From Paramyrothecium sp. XJ0827 (Eukaryota > Ascomycota > Sordariomycetes > Hypocreales > Stachybotryaceae), in contig JAJFPB010000001.1 of assembly GCA_020881915.1 (NCBI GenBank), positions 682,001 to 746,000 on the forward strand: a stretch of 64,000 nucleotides of DNA. The letters run 5' to 3'. Made by a program: the position numbers and the translations under genes. Below are positions 12,301 through 22,480 of the stretch, one piece after another. Below the pieces are notes generated by a model that worked only from the letters and a program-made list of their open reading frames with translations, made no database searches and was not told the DNA's origin. Within the stretch, counting starts at the first letter, position 1, and every line of letters starts with the position of its first letter.

Positions 12301-14354
12301 CCAACGACGCCAACATGGGCAAGTTCGAGGTTCCCTTCACCTGCACGGCCGTCGCTCAGCAAGGCGGACCGCTCAACGCCGACGGCCAGGGTGTCTACCG
12401 CTACAAGGGCTGCTTCCGGGAGAACAACCCCGGTCGTCAACTCCAGCAGCAGATGTACGGCAACAACAATAACACGGCAGACATGTGCTTGAAGGCCTGT
12501 GCGGCCAAGGGCTTCGCCTACTGCGGAATGCAGTACCACCGCGAGTGTTGGGGCGGCCCCAAGCCTCCCGTCCAGCAAGTGGCCGAGATCAACTGCAACT
12601 TCGACTGCTCCGGCGACATCCACCAATACTGCGGAGGCAGCGGATACGGCGCCGCTGCCGGCAATGCTCATATCTCCTTGTTTGCCACAAACTCGACCAC
12701 CATCCCCACCAACCCCACGCCCGGCGGCCCGTACGTGAACCCCGGGCTGAACGGCTACAGGAGCATTGGCTGCTACACCGAGGCCACCACGGGCCGGGCG
12801 CTGCCCAACCTGGTTTCGACCAACAACGTCAGGACCGTCGCCTCTTGTATCAACGCCTGCTCCAGGCTCAACTACAAGTACATCGGTCTTGAGTACGGCG
12901 GCGAGTGTTGGTGCGGCAACGCGTTCGGTACCGGCGCCGTGACCGCCCCCATCGGCCAGTGCAGCATCACTTGCCGCGACAACAGCACCGAGTTCTGCGG
13001 TGGTGGCCAGCGTCTCAACGTGTACCAGCGCATCATCACCGGCGGTGATGGTGGCCTGGAGGATCCCACATCGAGCGTTGCTGCTACGTCATCCACATCC
13101 ACATCTATCTCCATTTCAGAGACCTTGTCATCTACCTCAACTGTCTCTACTGACCAGTCGGTTACTTCTTCTACCTCATCTGTCATTCCCTCTTCTGTGT
13201 CATCCAGCGCCGTCACATCTTCTGAGTCGTCCAGTGCCGTCACTTCTTCCACTGCAGCCACATCTTCTTCCGTCTCGTCGTCTTCGACTGCAGTTCCATC
13301 TTCATCCTCATCCTCATCCTCTTCCTCATCCTCATCCAGTGCAGATGTCTCAACGTCTAGCAGCACATCCACATCTACTAGTACCTCTACTTCAACCACC
13401 TCCAGCGCTGCCCCATCATCCACCGTCCCGGCGATCAAGCAAACCGTCGGCGCATACCGATACCAGGGCTGCTACACCGAAAACACACAGGGTGGTCGTT
13501 CCCTGACCGGAAAGTCGTACTACAATGATACCATGACATTGGAGGCTTGTGCCGCCGCTTGCAACGCGTTCACCTTCTGGGGCGCAGAGTACGGCCGGGA
13601 GTGCTACTGCGGCAATGAGCTTCGTGGCAACACGGCACTTGAGAAGGACCAAGCCAAGTGTAGCTTCCTCTGCCCTGGCGACAAGATGACCTACTGTGGT
13701 GCTGGTAGTAGGCTTTCACTTTACAAGTACGAACCGTCACTCAACTCTACGGTGGTCTCTTCATCCTCAGCAGCCGCGAGCTCAACCGCTGCAAGCACAT
13801 CCACTGCCTCTAGCGTTACGAGTTCAGTCTCTGTTTCCTCCGCTTCGTCAAGTGCTGGAGTGGAGTCGGCTTCATCTAGCGCAGCGAGCAGCACAAGCAC
13901 AACATCTTCAGCCGCCTCCAGCTCCTCGGAGGCGTCGTCAACTACCAAGTCCACGTCTACAACCACATCCACGACCCCGTCGGCAACTGTCTCGGCTCCT
14001 CTGTGGCCGGGCAATGTCAACTTCACATACTACGGATGCGTGGCCGGGCCTTCAAATGGCCGCCTGCTGCCAAAGTTGATGTTTGGCGCAAACGATGCGA
14101 CGCATGACAAGTGCCTGGAGGCCTGCTGGATGTACGACTACGCTGGTCTCGAGTATGGTCGCGAGTGCTGGTGCGGTAACGCCCCCATCAACTGGAAGGG
14201 CACTGGCGCGACCGCGGGCTTCAATACCACCGAATCCGAGTGCAAGATGAACTGCTCTGGTGATTCAAAACAGAAGTGTGGAGCCAGCAAGAGGATGAAT
14301 CTTTTCTATTTTGATAAGGAGAAGAGCGCAAAGAGTTCTACGAAAGCAACATAG
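9394..14354 (+). CDS. secreted beta-propeller protein with four WSC domains
   Basis: Three exons: 9394-9536, 9592-9873, 9995-14354 (1594 aa). A signal peptide (hydrophobic run AMVMLLIVAVGRVEG) is followed by WGGDNSRIGYFP and a PQQ-like beta-propeller to about residue 560, with YVYWATAQNNVYKMNAKTGE as a typical blade. About 575-930 holds three Ig-like repeats of the choice-of-anchor-D/ASPM-SPD-2-Hydin type. Four WSC domains begin near residues 940, 1060, 1293 and 1483, each with Y/F-x-GC, ECxCGN-like and CGG/CGA cysteine motifs; in the first the usual ECWCGN reads ECWGGP. Serine/threonine-rich, probably O-mannosylated linkers lie at about 1170-1290 and 1388-1478. WSC domains bind cell-wall glucans. 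No C-terminal helix or GPI signal is evident, so the protein is probably secreted and wall-bound. Catalytic role of the propeller unknown. Confidence 0.85.
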
Positions 14355-14497
14355 ATCATGTCCTAATACCATTTCTTAGAGTACATAATTAAGCTAGACG
14401 CACAAGCAATTGCAAGCATGTTTATATGATCAATATAATAGCCTACTGGCGAGTTCTGATTTTGCATCAAGTAGCTTCAGTCTATTCTTATAGGCGT

Positions 14498-15329
14498 TTA
14501 ACGAACAATTTTGTCGATGACCTCAACAAGCTCATTCGTGGCTGTTAGGTTAGGACAGTGACCTGTAGCAATCTCATACGTCTTGACATCCTTGCCTTGT
14601 TCTTCCAAGACGGCGACCATGGACTTTTGGTAGTCTAGTGGGACTGTCATATCATTGGTTGCATAGACGTAGGTGACGGGTATATCTCTCCACGCACTCT
14701 GAGAAATGGAATCGTACATGCACTGGCCGTTCCAGCGCACCAGACTTCCCAGGTACTCATCTAACTCTTGCTGGTTGAGATTGGTTTCACCCACGAGCTG
14801 TGCCTTGGGGTCGCTGCAGAGAACAGTCTTATCATCGGCGAAGTTGAAGGCAATTGGCATTAGAGCCTCATGTCCCATCTCCTTGACCTTGCCGGCCACT
14901 GTGAGATAGTTAGCCAGGTTCTCTTCGGGGACATGTGGTCTTCTTACTGGAACCACCCTCAGGTAAAGCAAAGGCAGCGATATAAACAAGATCAGACACG
15001 CCACCAGATTTGCCTTCCTTGGAACGAGACTTGAGTCCTAGTCCAGCTAATGAGTTTGTGCCAACCTGACCGCCGTAAGAGTGCATAACAGCAACGATAT
15101 GACGGCCAGAGTCGATGCCAGAGTCGATGAGCTTCTCAGCGTAGGCGCGCATGTTGTCCGAGTCCTCCGCAAGGCCAGCTTTGGGGGGCCGAACCTGCTC
15201 CATGGATGGGTGTTGAGGGCAGTGCACTTCGTGGCCAGCCGACTCTAGAGCCTTAATGAGCTTGCCATAGCTGTCTGGCGTGTGCCAGCCACCACCAATG
15301 AAGAGGACAATGGACTTTTCGGATGCCAT
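14498..15329 (-). CDS. alpha/beta-hydrolase fold protein
   Basis: Two exons, 14948-15329 and 14498-14898, joined over a 49-nt intron with a GTAAGA donor and CACAG acceptor; product 260 aa. The splice makes FALPEGGSMAGKVKEMG, the normal continuity of the family. The N-terminus (IVLFIGGGWHTPDSYGKLIK) carries the oxyanion-hole strand. The nucleophile elbow is HSYGGQ, the acid is probably Asp in YATNDMTVPLDYQ, and the base His in TGHCPNLT. Fungal relatives are annotated as AB hydrolases or salicylate-esterase-like enzymes acting on small esters; the true substrate is unknown. No signal peptide, so cytosolic. It is convergent with the WSC gene. Confidence 0.8.
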
Positions 15330-15772
15330 AATGTAGTTTCTTAAATAATGTAAGAAAAGAGAAGGGGAATGAAATATTCGACTGAGAAATGCCTGTAGTT
15401 AAACACGAATGGCATGTCGGAAGCAAAGACGAGGAACTTATAAGGAAAAACGAACTCTCGCAGCGTAGACATCGTTCAAGCTACACTTTGTGGTAAGCAC
15501 CTACATGGCCCCTCTCTGCTCACGAATCATGACGTGAAGTCTCCAGCCAACATGGGTATTGCAGCCAACCGCTTTTGGCAATTAACGCGAAGTGACCATT
15601 CACATGGCAGATATTATTGTACGCTCTGACTCCGCATTTCCACTCCCTCAAAAATCCATGTGTATCCTTCTAATCCGAGTATGATGGAGCTGCGCAATTT
15701 GCGCACGTGTAAAAATGTGTTCTGTATCGCTTCGTTGGGGCCTGATCAAAGCGGAGGACCAAATGGGGTGTT
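15330..15772. other. intergenic, promoter of the hydrolase gene
   Basis: The promoter of the minus-strand hydrolase gene (ATG at 15329) and the 3' flank of the minus-strand CoA transferase gene. No coding pattern seen. Confidence 0.5.
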
Positions 15773-17445
15773 CTAGAGCATCGGGCGGAGATCATCTGAG
15801 ACGATAAATGGAGCTCCTGTCTTGGCTTTTACCTCCTCAACAGTAACACCATCAGCAATCTCGACTAGAGTCAAGCCATGGGAAAAGTCGACGTTGAAAA
15901 CAGCCCATAATACGCGTTAGCTCACGACCTCAGCTCTTTGGGCGAAGAAAACCTACCAATTCAGTGATGATCATTGAGACACATGCTTTGCCCGTCAGTG
16001 GAATTTCACACTGCTTGAGAATCTTTGGATTCCCTTTCTTGTCCGTGTGCTCCATTGTGACAACGACCTTAGTTTTGGACGGGTTGCTGACGAGATCCAT
16101 CGCACCGCCGAAGCCCTTGACCTTGCCCGGAAGCATCCAATTTGCCAAATCACCTTTCGCGCTGACCTGCATGGCTCCCAGAATGGTGAGATCGATTCGA
16201 CCGCTGCGGATCATTCCAAAGCTCTCCTCTGATCCAAACACAGCGGCTCCGGGCTTGAGGGTGACGGTCTCTTTCCCGGCGTTGATCAGGTCGGCGTCTT
16301 CTTCACCACGTTGCGGATAAGGACCCAGGCCCAGGATTCCGTTTTCGCTTTGCAGCTGGACTTCAACTTCGGGACCGACAAAGCTAGGTGCGAGCATGGG
16401 CATTCCGATGCCGAGGTTGGCGTACATGCCGTTCTTGAACTCCTTGGCTGCTCGGCGAACAATACGTTGCCTCTTGGCAGCGGTGTCGCCAGTTCCCAAG
16501 GCACTCTTCGCGCGGCTCTTGTCGTCATTGGGGTCTTCTGCAATCGTGAGTTTCTCGATTCCTTTTTCGGTTGTGCTCTGGATGATGCGTTTTACGTAGA
16601 TTCCCGGGAGGTGGACACTTTCTGGCGGAATTTCGCCGGGTTCAACAATGTGTTCGGCTTCCACAATTGTTTGTTTGGCATTTCGTCCCATGGCGCCATT
16701 AAAGTTGTTTGCTGCGAGCCGGAACTGGCAATTGCCAAGCTTATCGGCTTTATATGCTTTGACAAATGCATAATCCGCGGCAAGACTATGTTCGAGCAGA
16801 TAAGGCTTGCCGTTGAACACTTTGACATCCTTGGGAGGATTATAAACATCCGGCGAACCATCAGGCTTGTGTCGCACTGGTAAATCGCCAGTCTGTACCA
16901 CTGTTGCATAAGCAGCCGGTGTATAAAACGCAGGAATGCCTCTTCCCCCGGCTGCGCACCTCTCTGCCAGTGTTCCTTGTGGTGTAAGCTCGAGCTCGAC
17001 CTTACCGGTCAGGTACATGCTCTCGAAAGTCTTGTTCTCTCCAATATACGAAGCAATCATCTTTTTGATCTGTCCCGATTTGAGCAGTTTACCCAATCCA
17101 CTAGTGTCAGTGCCAGCGTTGTTGGAAGCAACGGTCAAATCCTTGATGTCCTTTTTCGCGACTTCATCAATCAACGTGTCTGGGACGCCGCAAAGGCCGA
17201 ATCCACCACAAAGCAAGGTACTGCCGCTCTTCATATCTTTCAAGGCTTCAGCAGCTGAAGGATACAGCTTGTTGATCTCGGCGCGTCTTGCAGACGCAGA
17301 AAAAGCTCTCGAAAGAGTCAACCGGACAGCAGCCTAGACGATTTTTAGATTCAATATTTATACCTCGCTCCTCTGGCACACTCACTTGTGATCCATGGCG
17401 ATAAGTGACCTTGGCTGCTCCTGCCCAAGATGAGACGAAACGCAT
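15773..17445 (-). CDS. succinyl-CoA:3-ketoacid / 3-oxoadipate CoA transferase
   Basis: Three exons on the minus strand: 17386-17445, 15957-17333, 15773-15904 (522 aa). I start at the ATG at 17445, because the larger ORF opens at TTG and a GTGAGT/TAG intron (17334-17385) adds a 20-aa leader, giving an Arg/Ser/Ala-rich mitochondrial presequence ([13 protein letters not shown] to [14 protein letters not shown]). The alpha part carries [16 protein letters not shown] and the glycine-rich [13 protein letters not shown]; the beta part has [11 protein letters not shown] and the catalytic Glu in [13 protein letters not shown]. The enzyme moves CoA from succinyl-CoA to 3-oxoacids. Its divergent neighbour is a thiolase, which fits 3-oxoadipate breakdown. 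Oddity: the last exon ([19 protein letters not shown] onward) fits in phase 0, but its acceptor reads GG instead of AG (15905-15906). Without it the protein ends after [10 protein letters not shown]. Confidence 0.85.
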
Positions 17446-18119
17446 GCTGAATTATGAAACTGATATAACCAAACACGTTGTCTTTTCGAAGTGCCTATTA
17501 ATATCAGGCCTTTGCGAATAACGCGTTCAATATTTCTGGGGTATCAAAATGACAGAGAATGAATGATCAACTGCCCTGCTTCAAATTCTTATGATAGGGT
17601 GGGAAAATAGCATGGACTCAATCCCGACTTCCAGCAACTTATGAAAGGATAAATGATCCCACTCCAGTGATTCGAAATGGTGGGTCCTGTCCGGTCCGCA
17701 TCGGAGTCGGTGGTTGGCCCAAGGCTGGGTGTATCGAGTCCGAGGCACTAACGGAAACACGTCGCGGAACGCAACCGGACCGTAGCCGACAGACAGCACA
17801 AGCGCGGGTAATGCACCAGGAGAGGGCTTGGTGAACGAGCTTCGGAAGGGAAGGCTTTGCTCCGATTTGATCCTAGTCTAGACATCACACCGCCGAGACT
17901 TGAATTGAATGACCAGCCTGCTGCAACTGGTCTAATCCAGGGAGTTGTGAAGGAGGATATATCTAACCAATTCGAGTCATAAGGGGTGAGGGCCCATTTC
18001 CGTAACCTCCTGGTCCAAAGGCATGAGCTGTGAGCCTCAATAATCTCAACCATTGCCACAAACATTTCTTGCTATCACGTCGAATAAAACGAGCGGTGTC
18101 GACTGAATTCACTTCCGTC
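17446..18119. promoter_or_regulatory. shared promoter between CoA transferase and thiolase
   Basis: A 674-bp divergent intergenic region. At 17695-17705 lies TCCGCATCGGA, a perfect inverted repeat of TCCG with a 3-nt spacer; CCG/CGG triplets of this kind are typical half-sites of Zn2Cys6 regulators. Several more CGG/CCG triplets lie within 60 bp. Co-regulation of the two genes is an inference. Confidence 0.45.
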
Positions 18120-19370
18120 ATGTCATTTCCACGCGGTCTTTCAGCAGTGCTGAAGAAATTCCCTACCGACACAGTCATTGTGTCTTCGCTACGAACGCCT
18201 GTGTGCCGGAGCAATGGCAAATTTCGGGACGCCTTTCCGGAGCAATTGCTTTCAGTCGTTCTACGTGATACATTGAAGAAAACTCCCCAGCTCAACCCTA
18301 GCCAAATTGAGGATGTCGCCGTTGGCGTTGTGCTCTCGGAACTCGGAGGCTCAAAAGCAGCCCGCATGGCCATGAATCACGTCGGCTACTCATCCACCAC
18401 GTCGCTCTACACAGTCAACCGGGCTTGCTCGTCGTCTCTCCAGGCTATTGCTCTTATTGCTTCCCAAATCCGCACCGGCGATATTTCGATCGGCATTGGC
18501 GCCGGGATGGAGAGCATGTCGAGGAATTACGGCAGTCGGGCCATTCCCGTGGATTTGTGGCAGGACCTGGAAGACTCACCGAATAAGGACGCCAAAGATT
18601 GCATCATGCCTATGGGAATCACCTCTGAGAATGTCGCTACGAGATATTGTATTTCTAGAGAAGATCAGGATGCTCTTGCTCTCCGTAGCCACATGAACGC
18701 CGCGAGGGCACGCGAGTCCGGGGCTTTCGATGCCGAAATTGTACCCGTCACAACCAAGTATCAAGAAAAGGACAAGAAGACTGGCGAAAAGATCGGCGAA
18801 GAGCAGGTCATTACCGTCACGCAAGACGACGGGATCCGGCCCAACGTCAATGCCGAAGCGTTGGCGAAGCTCAAGCCAGCTTTCAAAGCCGATGGAACAA
18901 GCACGGCTGGCAACTCTTCCCAAGTATCCGATGGCGCAGCCGCTACTCTCCTGATGAGTCGAAGCAGGGCGGTAGAGCTTGGCTTACCTGTCCTTGGGAA
19001 GTTCATTTCCGCCACGACTATCGGTTGCGCGCCAGACGAAATGGGCATCGGGCCGGCCATAGCTATTCCAAAGCTTCTACAGCGACATGGATTGGACACA
19101 AAAGATATCGACCGATGGGAGATCAACGAAGCCTTTGCCAGCCAGGCACTGTATTGCCTTCGCGCCTTGGGGCTGGAGAAGGCCCTAGAGGAAGGCAAAG
19201 TCAATCCAGATGGCGGTGCAATCGCACTCGGTCATCCTTTGGGAGCTACCGGTGCGCGGATGACGGCAACTTTGATACATGGACTGGGAAGAACAGGAGG
19301 CGAGCTTGGAGTTGTCAGTATGTGCGTGGGTACAGGCATGGGCATGGCAGGACTATTCGCCCGAGAGTAG
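18120..19370 (+). CDS. 3-ketoacyl-CoA / 3-oxoadipyl-CoA thiolase
   Basis: A single exon of 416 aa from the ATG at 18120; the longer ORF begins at GTG. Thiolase landmarks are all present: acyl-binding Cys in NRACSSSLQAI (about residue 104), NEAFA, the His in GHPLGATGAR, and the second Cys in CVGTGMGMA near the C-terminus. It cleaves a 3-ketoacyl-CoA to acetyl-CoA plus a shortened acyl-CoA. No clear PTS2 nonapeptide or C-terminal SKL (ends GLFARE), so peroxisomal import is not evident. Head-to-head placement with a CoA transferase supports a joint role in turning 3-oxoadipate into succinyl-CoA and acetyl-CoA. A role in fatty-acid oxidation or ketone use remains possible. Confidence 0.88.
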   Translation: MSFPRGLSAVLKKFPTDTVIVSSLRTPVCRSNGKFRDAFPEQLLSVVLRDTLKKTPQLNPSQIEDVAVGVVLSELGGSKAARMAMNHVGYSSTTSLYTVNRACSSSLQAIALIASQIRTGDISIGIGAGMESMSRNYGSRAIPVDLWQDLEDSPNKDAKDCIMPMGITSENVATRYCISREDQDALALRSHMNAARARESGAFDAEIVPVTTKYQEKDKKTGEKIGEEQVITVTQDDGIRPNVNAEALAKLKPAFKADGTSTAGNSSQVSDGAAATLLMSRSRAVELGLPVLGKFISATTIGCAPDEMGIGPAIAIPKLLQRHGLDTKDIDRWEINEAFASQALYCLRALGLEKALEEGKVNPDGGAIALGHPLGATGARMTATLIHGLGRTGGELGVVSMCVGTGMGMAGLFARE

Positions 19371-20020
19371 AAAGATGTGAAGTTTCATTCCCCTTGCGCA
19401 TTCTAAGTATTTTCCAAGGAGGAACTATCGAGGCGAGCTGTGATAGCTGTATGAGCAAGAGGCTTGAGCCACATGCTTGAGCTGCATGTGCGATGCCCAC
19501 CTGTGACAAATAAATGGTGTGAATAAACAATTCTTCTCAGGATTCACTGTAATCTTGCACTATATTTGCAACCTTTAAGATCTCAACTACTTAACATCAC
19601 GAATCCTTTTGAAATGCTGTTTGGGAGAAAATCCATCCACGGTGCAGTAACAGTACAAAGGGTGTTAGCTGGCGTGGCAGTAAGCAAATGTGCTTGGTTA
19701 TGAAATAATCGCGCTCAACCCAGTGCTTCAATTGAGTCCTTGCAACTTACAGTGTATACATTCAGGACAATGGTACCAACCACCGGCAAGGTAAGAACTT
19801 ACATGACATCGCTGACCGAGTTGAGCTGGATAGTCTTGGTCATGGCGACGCCCATGTCCCGAAGGCTAACAGCAACAAAAGAGCCTCCTTGCTCCTCGTG
19901 CGCCTGTTCCAGTGACGAGCCTTTCTCAATTTACATTGCAGTCTCTCCTACTACAGCTCCTTGGTTGCTCAGTTCGACATCAACGCACGCGTATTTAGAC
20001 AGCCTGCTGTGGCGGAAGAT
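19371..20020. other. intergenic between convergent genes
   Basis: 3' flanks of the thiolase (plus) and HET (minus) genes. No gene or repeat recognised. Confidence 0.5.
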
Positions 20021-21805
20021 TTATGACTCTCGATTAAGAACCCGCCTCCAAACTGACATTTTCCGATCCTTTTCTTTTCCCTCCGTGACTAAACTCTGAT
20101 CTGAATCGTCAGTCCCCAGCTCAAACATATTTTGCACAAACGTCGTAATACCTGATGACCTCTTCACCGACTCGATCCCTATGTCGACCATGTAGTATTT
20201 CTTTGAGCCTTGGATCAACGGCGACGCTGACACCCTGATACTGTGATACTCTAGCTCGAACCTACCAGCTACAGACGGCTCAAACAGTTCCTGTAGGTAC
20301 TCGAAGGTGTCGCCGTCGTTAGATTCAGGCTCGTTTCCCATCTCGGTCTCATCCTCGTCATCATTCGCCTTCACCTCCCCTGGCGGGACTTCTGTTGCAT
20401 CGAACGCGATCTTGAAGTTGGATCCGTGAGATGTACCGAAGAGGAGCGCCAACCGCTCGCCGTCGTTACGCTGGAATATCAACACCAACGCTAGCTGGCG
20501 CTGGCCCTTTCGCAAATCATAAACAATGGGAAACTTTTGCGGCACCCACGTACGTGCTGAGGTCCGTGTACTTATTGGTGGACATTGTGATCCAATAGTG
20601 TCGCCACTCATGTTGAAGCTCAACACCTTTTTCAATGAGTAATCGTCCGGAGATGAAAGGTTCTTAAGCTGAATCATGTGGTGAGGAAAAACTCCATCTT
20701 CCTCCACTCGTCTGGGTGACTGACGGACGAATATTGTCTGCAGATTACCCCTCTTGGTGACACTGGCAAATTTGTTGACTCTGACCCGAGCATATTGTTC
20801 GTCGGCCCCAGACAGTTTCTGTAGGTAAATTGCCAGGAAAGTGGCTTCTCGGTAATCTGGTGGGACCGGACAGTCCAATGCCGCGACGTAGAGGCCATCC
20901 GAATGTGCGGTGAGATGCAAATCGATGCGGAGCCCTCGATTAGACATTGCATATGGCGAGCGGGGCTCCCAGTCCTGATAGGGGAGAATGCTATTAGAAT
21001 AGGCAAAATTGGCCGGAGACCTTGCCAGCAGCCCATGATATGATGTCAAGTCTGCATCGAGATCCACCCAGGCGAACAACGACTGATCGTCAGACTGCTT
21101 CATGATCTCTTCCTGAAGCCTCAGGAAAGCCCTATCGCCCCCCTCACCGTACAGCATGGGCATGTTGACTGAGAAAATGCCCATAAGGCAGTACGCTAAA
21201 TCTTCAGGTTTCGTCGTTTGACGGTGGGCAGCCCAGGACATGCGCTTGGCGACACTCACCGAGTCCAGTGCCGCCTCACCCAGCAAGATGCTGGCATCGA
21301 TTCCTGTGATCTTGGCCAAGAGAGGGCTGATGGCTTTCTTGGTGGCAATTACCACCCAGCTGTCGGAAAAGAAAATGACATCTACCGGCGCAATGAGTTC
21401 TTGCAGCGTATAACCACGCATGAACCATCGGTCGCTGGAGAATCGCGATTTTGCGTCCGGGGAGTCAAGTGAGTCCGGGGCTTGAGCAAGAAATGCATAG
21501 CATATATCCGCGTCGCGATACCAGGCATACATTGAGTTAATCGCCTCAGAGAGTTCGGAGCTGCTGCTTTTGTCGATGCAGCAGGTATCGATCCATATGT
21601 ATGTATATCCATCTTTGAGTGCTTGCTGACAAGCTTTGTCTATCTTTGATTGCGACTCTTTCGACTTCGTGTGAGCTGTGCCGTGCACCATGTCATCATA
21701 CACCACCTCATTCTCGCCCCATGTATGCGACAAGATGGCATAGCTGGGTAATTCATCCGCAGCTTTGTTAACCAGAACTCGGTCAACAGTGTGTAATAAA
21801 CGCAT
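20021..21805 (-). CDS. HET-domain heterokaryon incompatibility protein
   Basis: A single exon of 594 aa. I start at MRLLHTVDRV (ATG at 21805), the usual HET-family start; the longer ORF opens with TTG. The HET domain occupies about residues 15-170: YAILSHTWGENEVVYDDM, YIWIDTCCIDKSSSSELSEA, SMYAWYRDADICYAFL and WFMRGYTLQELIAP (Tyr where most have Trp in GWTLQEL). Then come AYCLMGIFSVNMPMLYGEG and a C-terminal half of about 350 residues with an acidic stretch (NDDEDETEMGNEPESNDGD) but no WD or ankyrin repeats. HET proteins, structurally related to TIR domains, trigger programmed cell death when incompatible individuals fuse. The downstream NLR-like gene fits an allorecognition neighbourhood. 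Confidence 0.9.
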   Translation of the reverse strand: MRLLHTVDRVLVNKAADELPSYAILSHTWGENEVVYDDMVHGTAHTKSKESQSKIDKACQQALKDGYTYIWIDTCCIDKSSSSELSEAINSMYAWYRDADICYAFLAQAPDSLDSPDAKSRFSSDRWFMRGYTLQELIAPVDVIFFSDSWVVIATKKAISPLLAKITGIDASILLGEAALDSVSVAKRMSWAAHRQTTKPEDLAYCLMGIFSVNMPMLYGEGGDRAFLRLQEEIMKQSDDQSLFAWVDLDADLTSYHGLLARSPANFAYSNSILPYQDWEPRSPYAMSNRGLRIDLHLTAHSDGLYVAALDCPVPPDYREATFLAIYLQKLSGADEQYARVRVNKFASVTKRGNLQTIFVRQSPRRVEEDGVFPHHMIQLKNLSSPDDYSLKKVLSFNMSGDTIGSQCPPISTRTSARTWVPQKFPIVYDLRKGQRQLALVLIFQRNDGERLALLFGTSHGSNFKIAFDATEVPPGEVKANDDEDETEMGNEPESNDGDTFEYLQELFEPSVAGRFELEYHSIRVSASPLIQGSKKYYMVDIGIESVKRSSGITTFVQNMFELGTDDSDQSLVTEGKEKDRKMSVWRRVLNRES

Positions 21806-22480
21806 AATTTTGGAGATATGATCTGACCTCAAGCTATCTATCTATGAATGACATTGAGATTCTGATCAGAAGAACTCCCTGCAGCTTGATTTTGTGGAGC
21901 AATGTTGAGGGAGTAATGCAGTGCCTCATGCCATCCGTAGCCCAATCTGAGCAAGTCTGCATTGCACATGTGCAATTCAAGATTTCTGCCGGGGCCAAAA
22001 GTAGTGGTCATGAGGTCATTTATCAACGGGGGGTCGCTCCTTGGCTTACATCAGGCTGTTGATACGTTGCACCGCAGTGAGGCGGAGCCATTTATGACGT
22101 CCAATTTACAACGCAACCTGGCTTGGGACCAAGAATAGCTAGGCGCCGGCACCCAAAAGCACCTTTATTCTAAGCTGCAGTTTTGTTTTATTAATGTGAG
22201 CAGCACTATGGCTGGGTATCTGAGGGACAATCCGCCAGAATCCTGTGTACGGCGCAGTCCAGGGGCATCTTTTGGGCCAATCATTCAGTTGAACGACGGC
22301 CTGGGAGCACACAGCGCCCAGAGGTCCATATGCAAGGCTCTATTTCAAGGCTTAGTGATCCTTTGTCCGTTTTTCTCTTAACTCGCCTTTTTTCTCGCAT
22401 TCACTGATTGAATTAGTCGAGCAATTCACTCCGACATCTTTCGCTCCTCAAACCATCGTAACTACACCAGTAAATAGAAC
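21806..22480. other. intergenic, divergent promoters
   Basis: Between the HET gene (minus) and the LITAF gene (plus). Contains a pyrimidine-rich leader just before 22481. No gene recognised. Confidence 0.5.

Noticed and set aside
12872..13438. 188-codon minus-strand ORF rich in Asp/Glu/Val
   Set aside because: Reverse reading of the Ser/Thr-rich linker of the WSC protein.
14910..15329. 139-codon ORF as a complete separate protein
   Set aside because: It runs past a canonical donor; joining to 14498-14898 restores a full alpha/beta-hydrolase with Asp and His of the triad.
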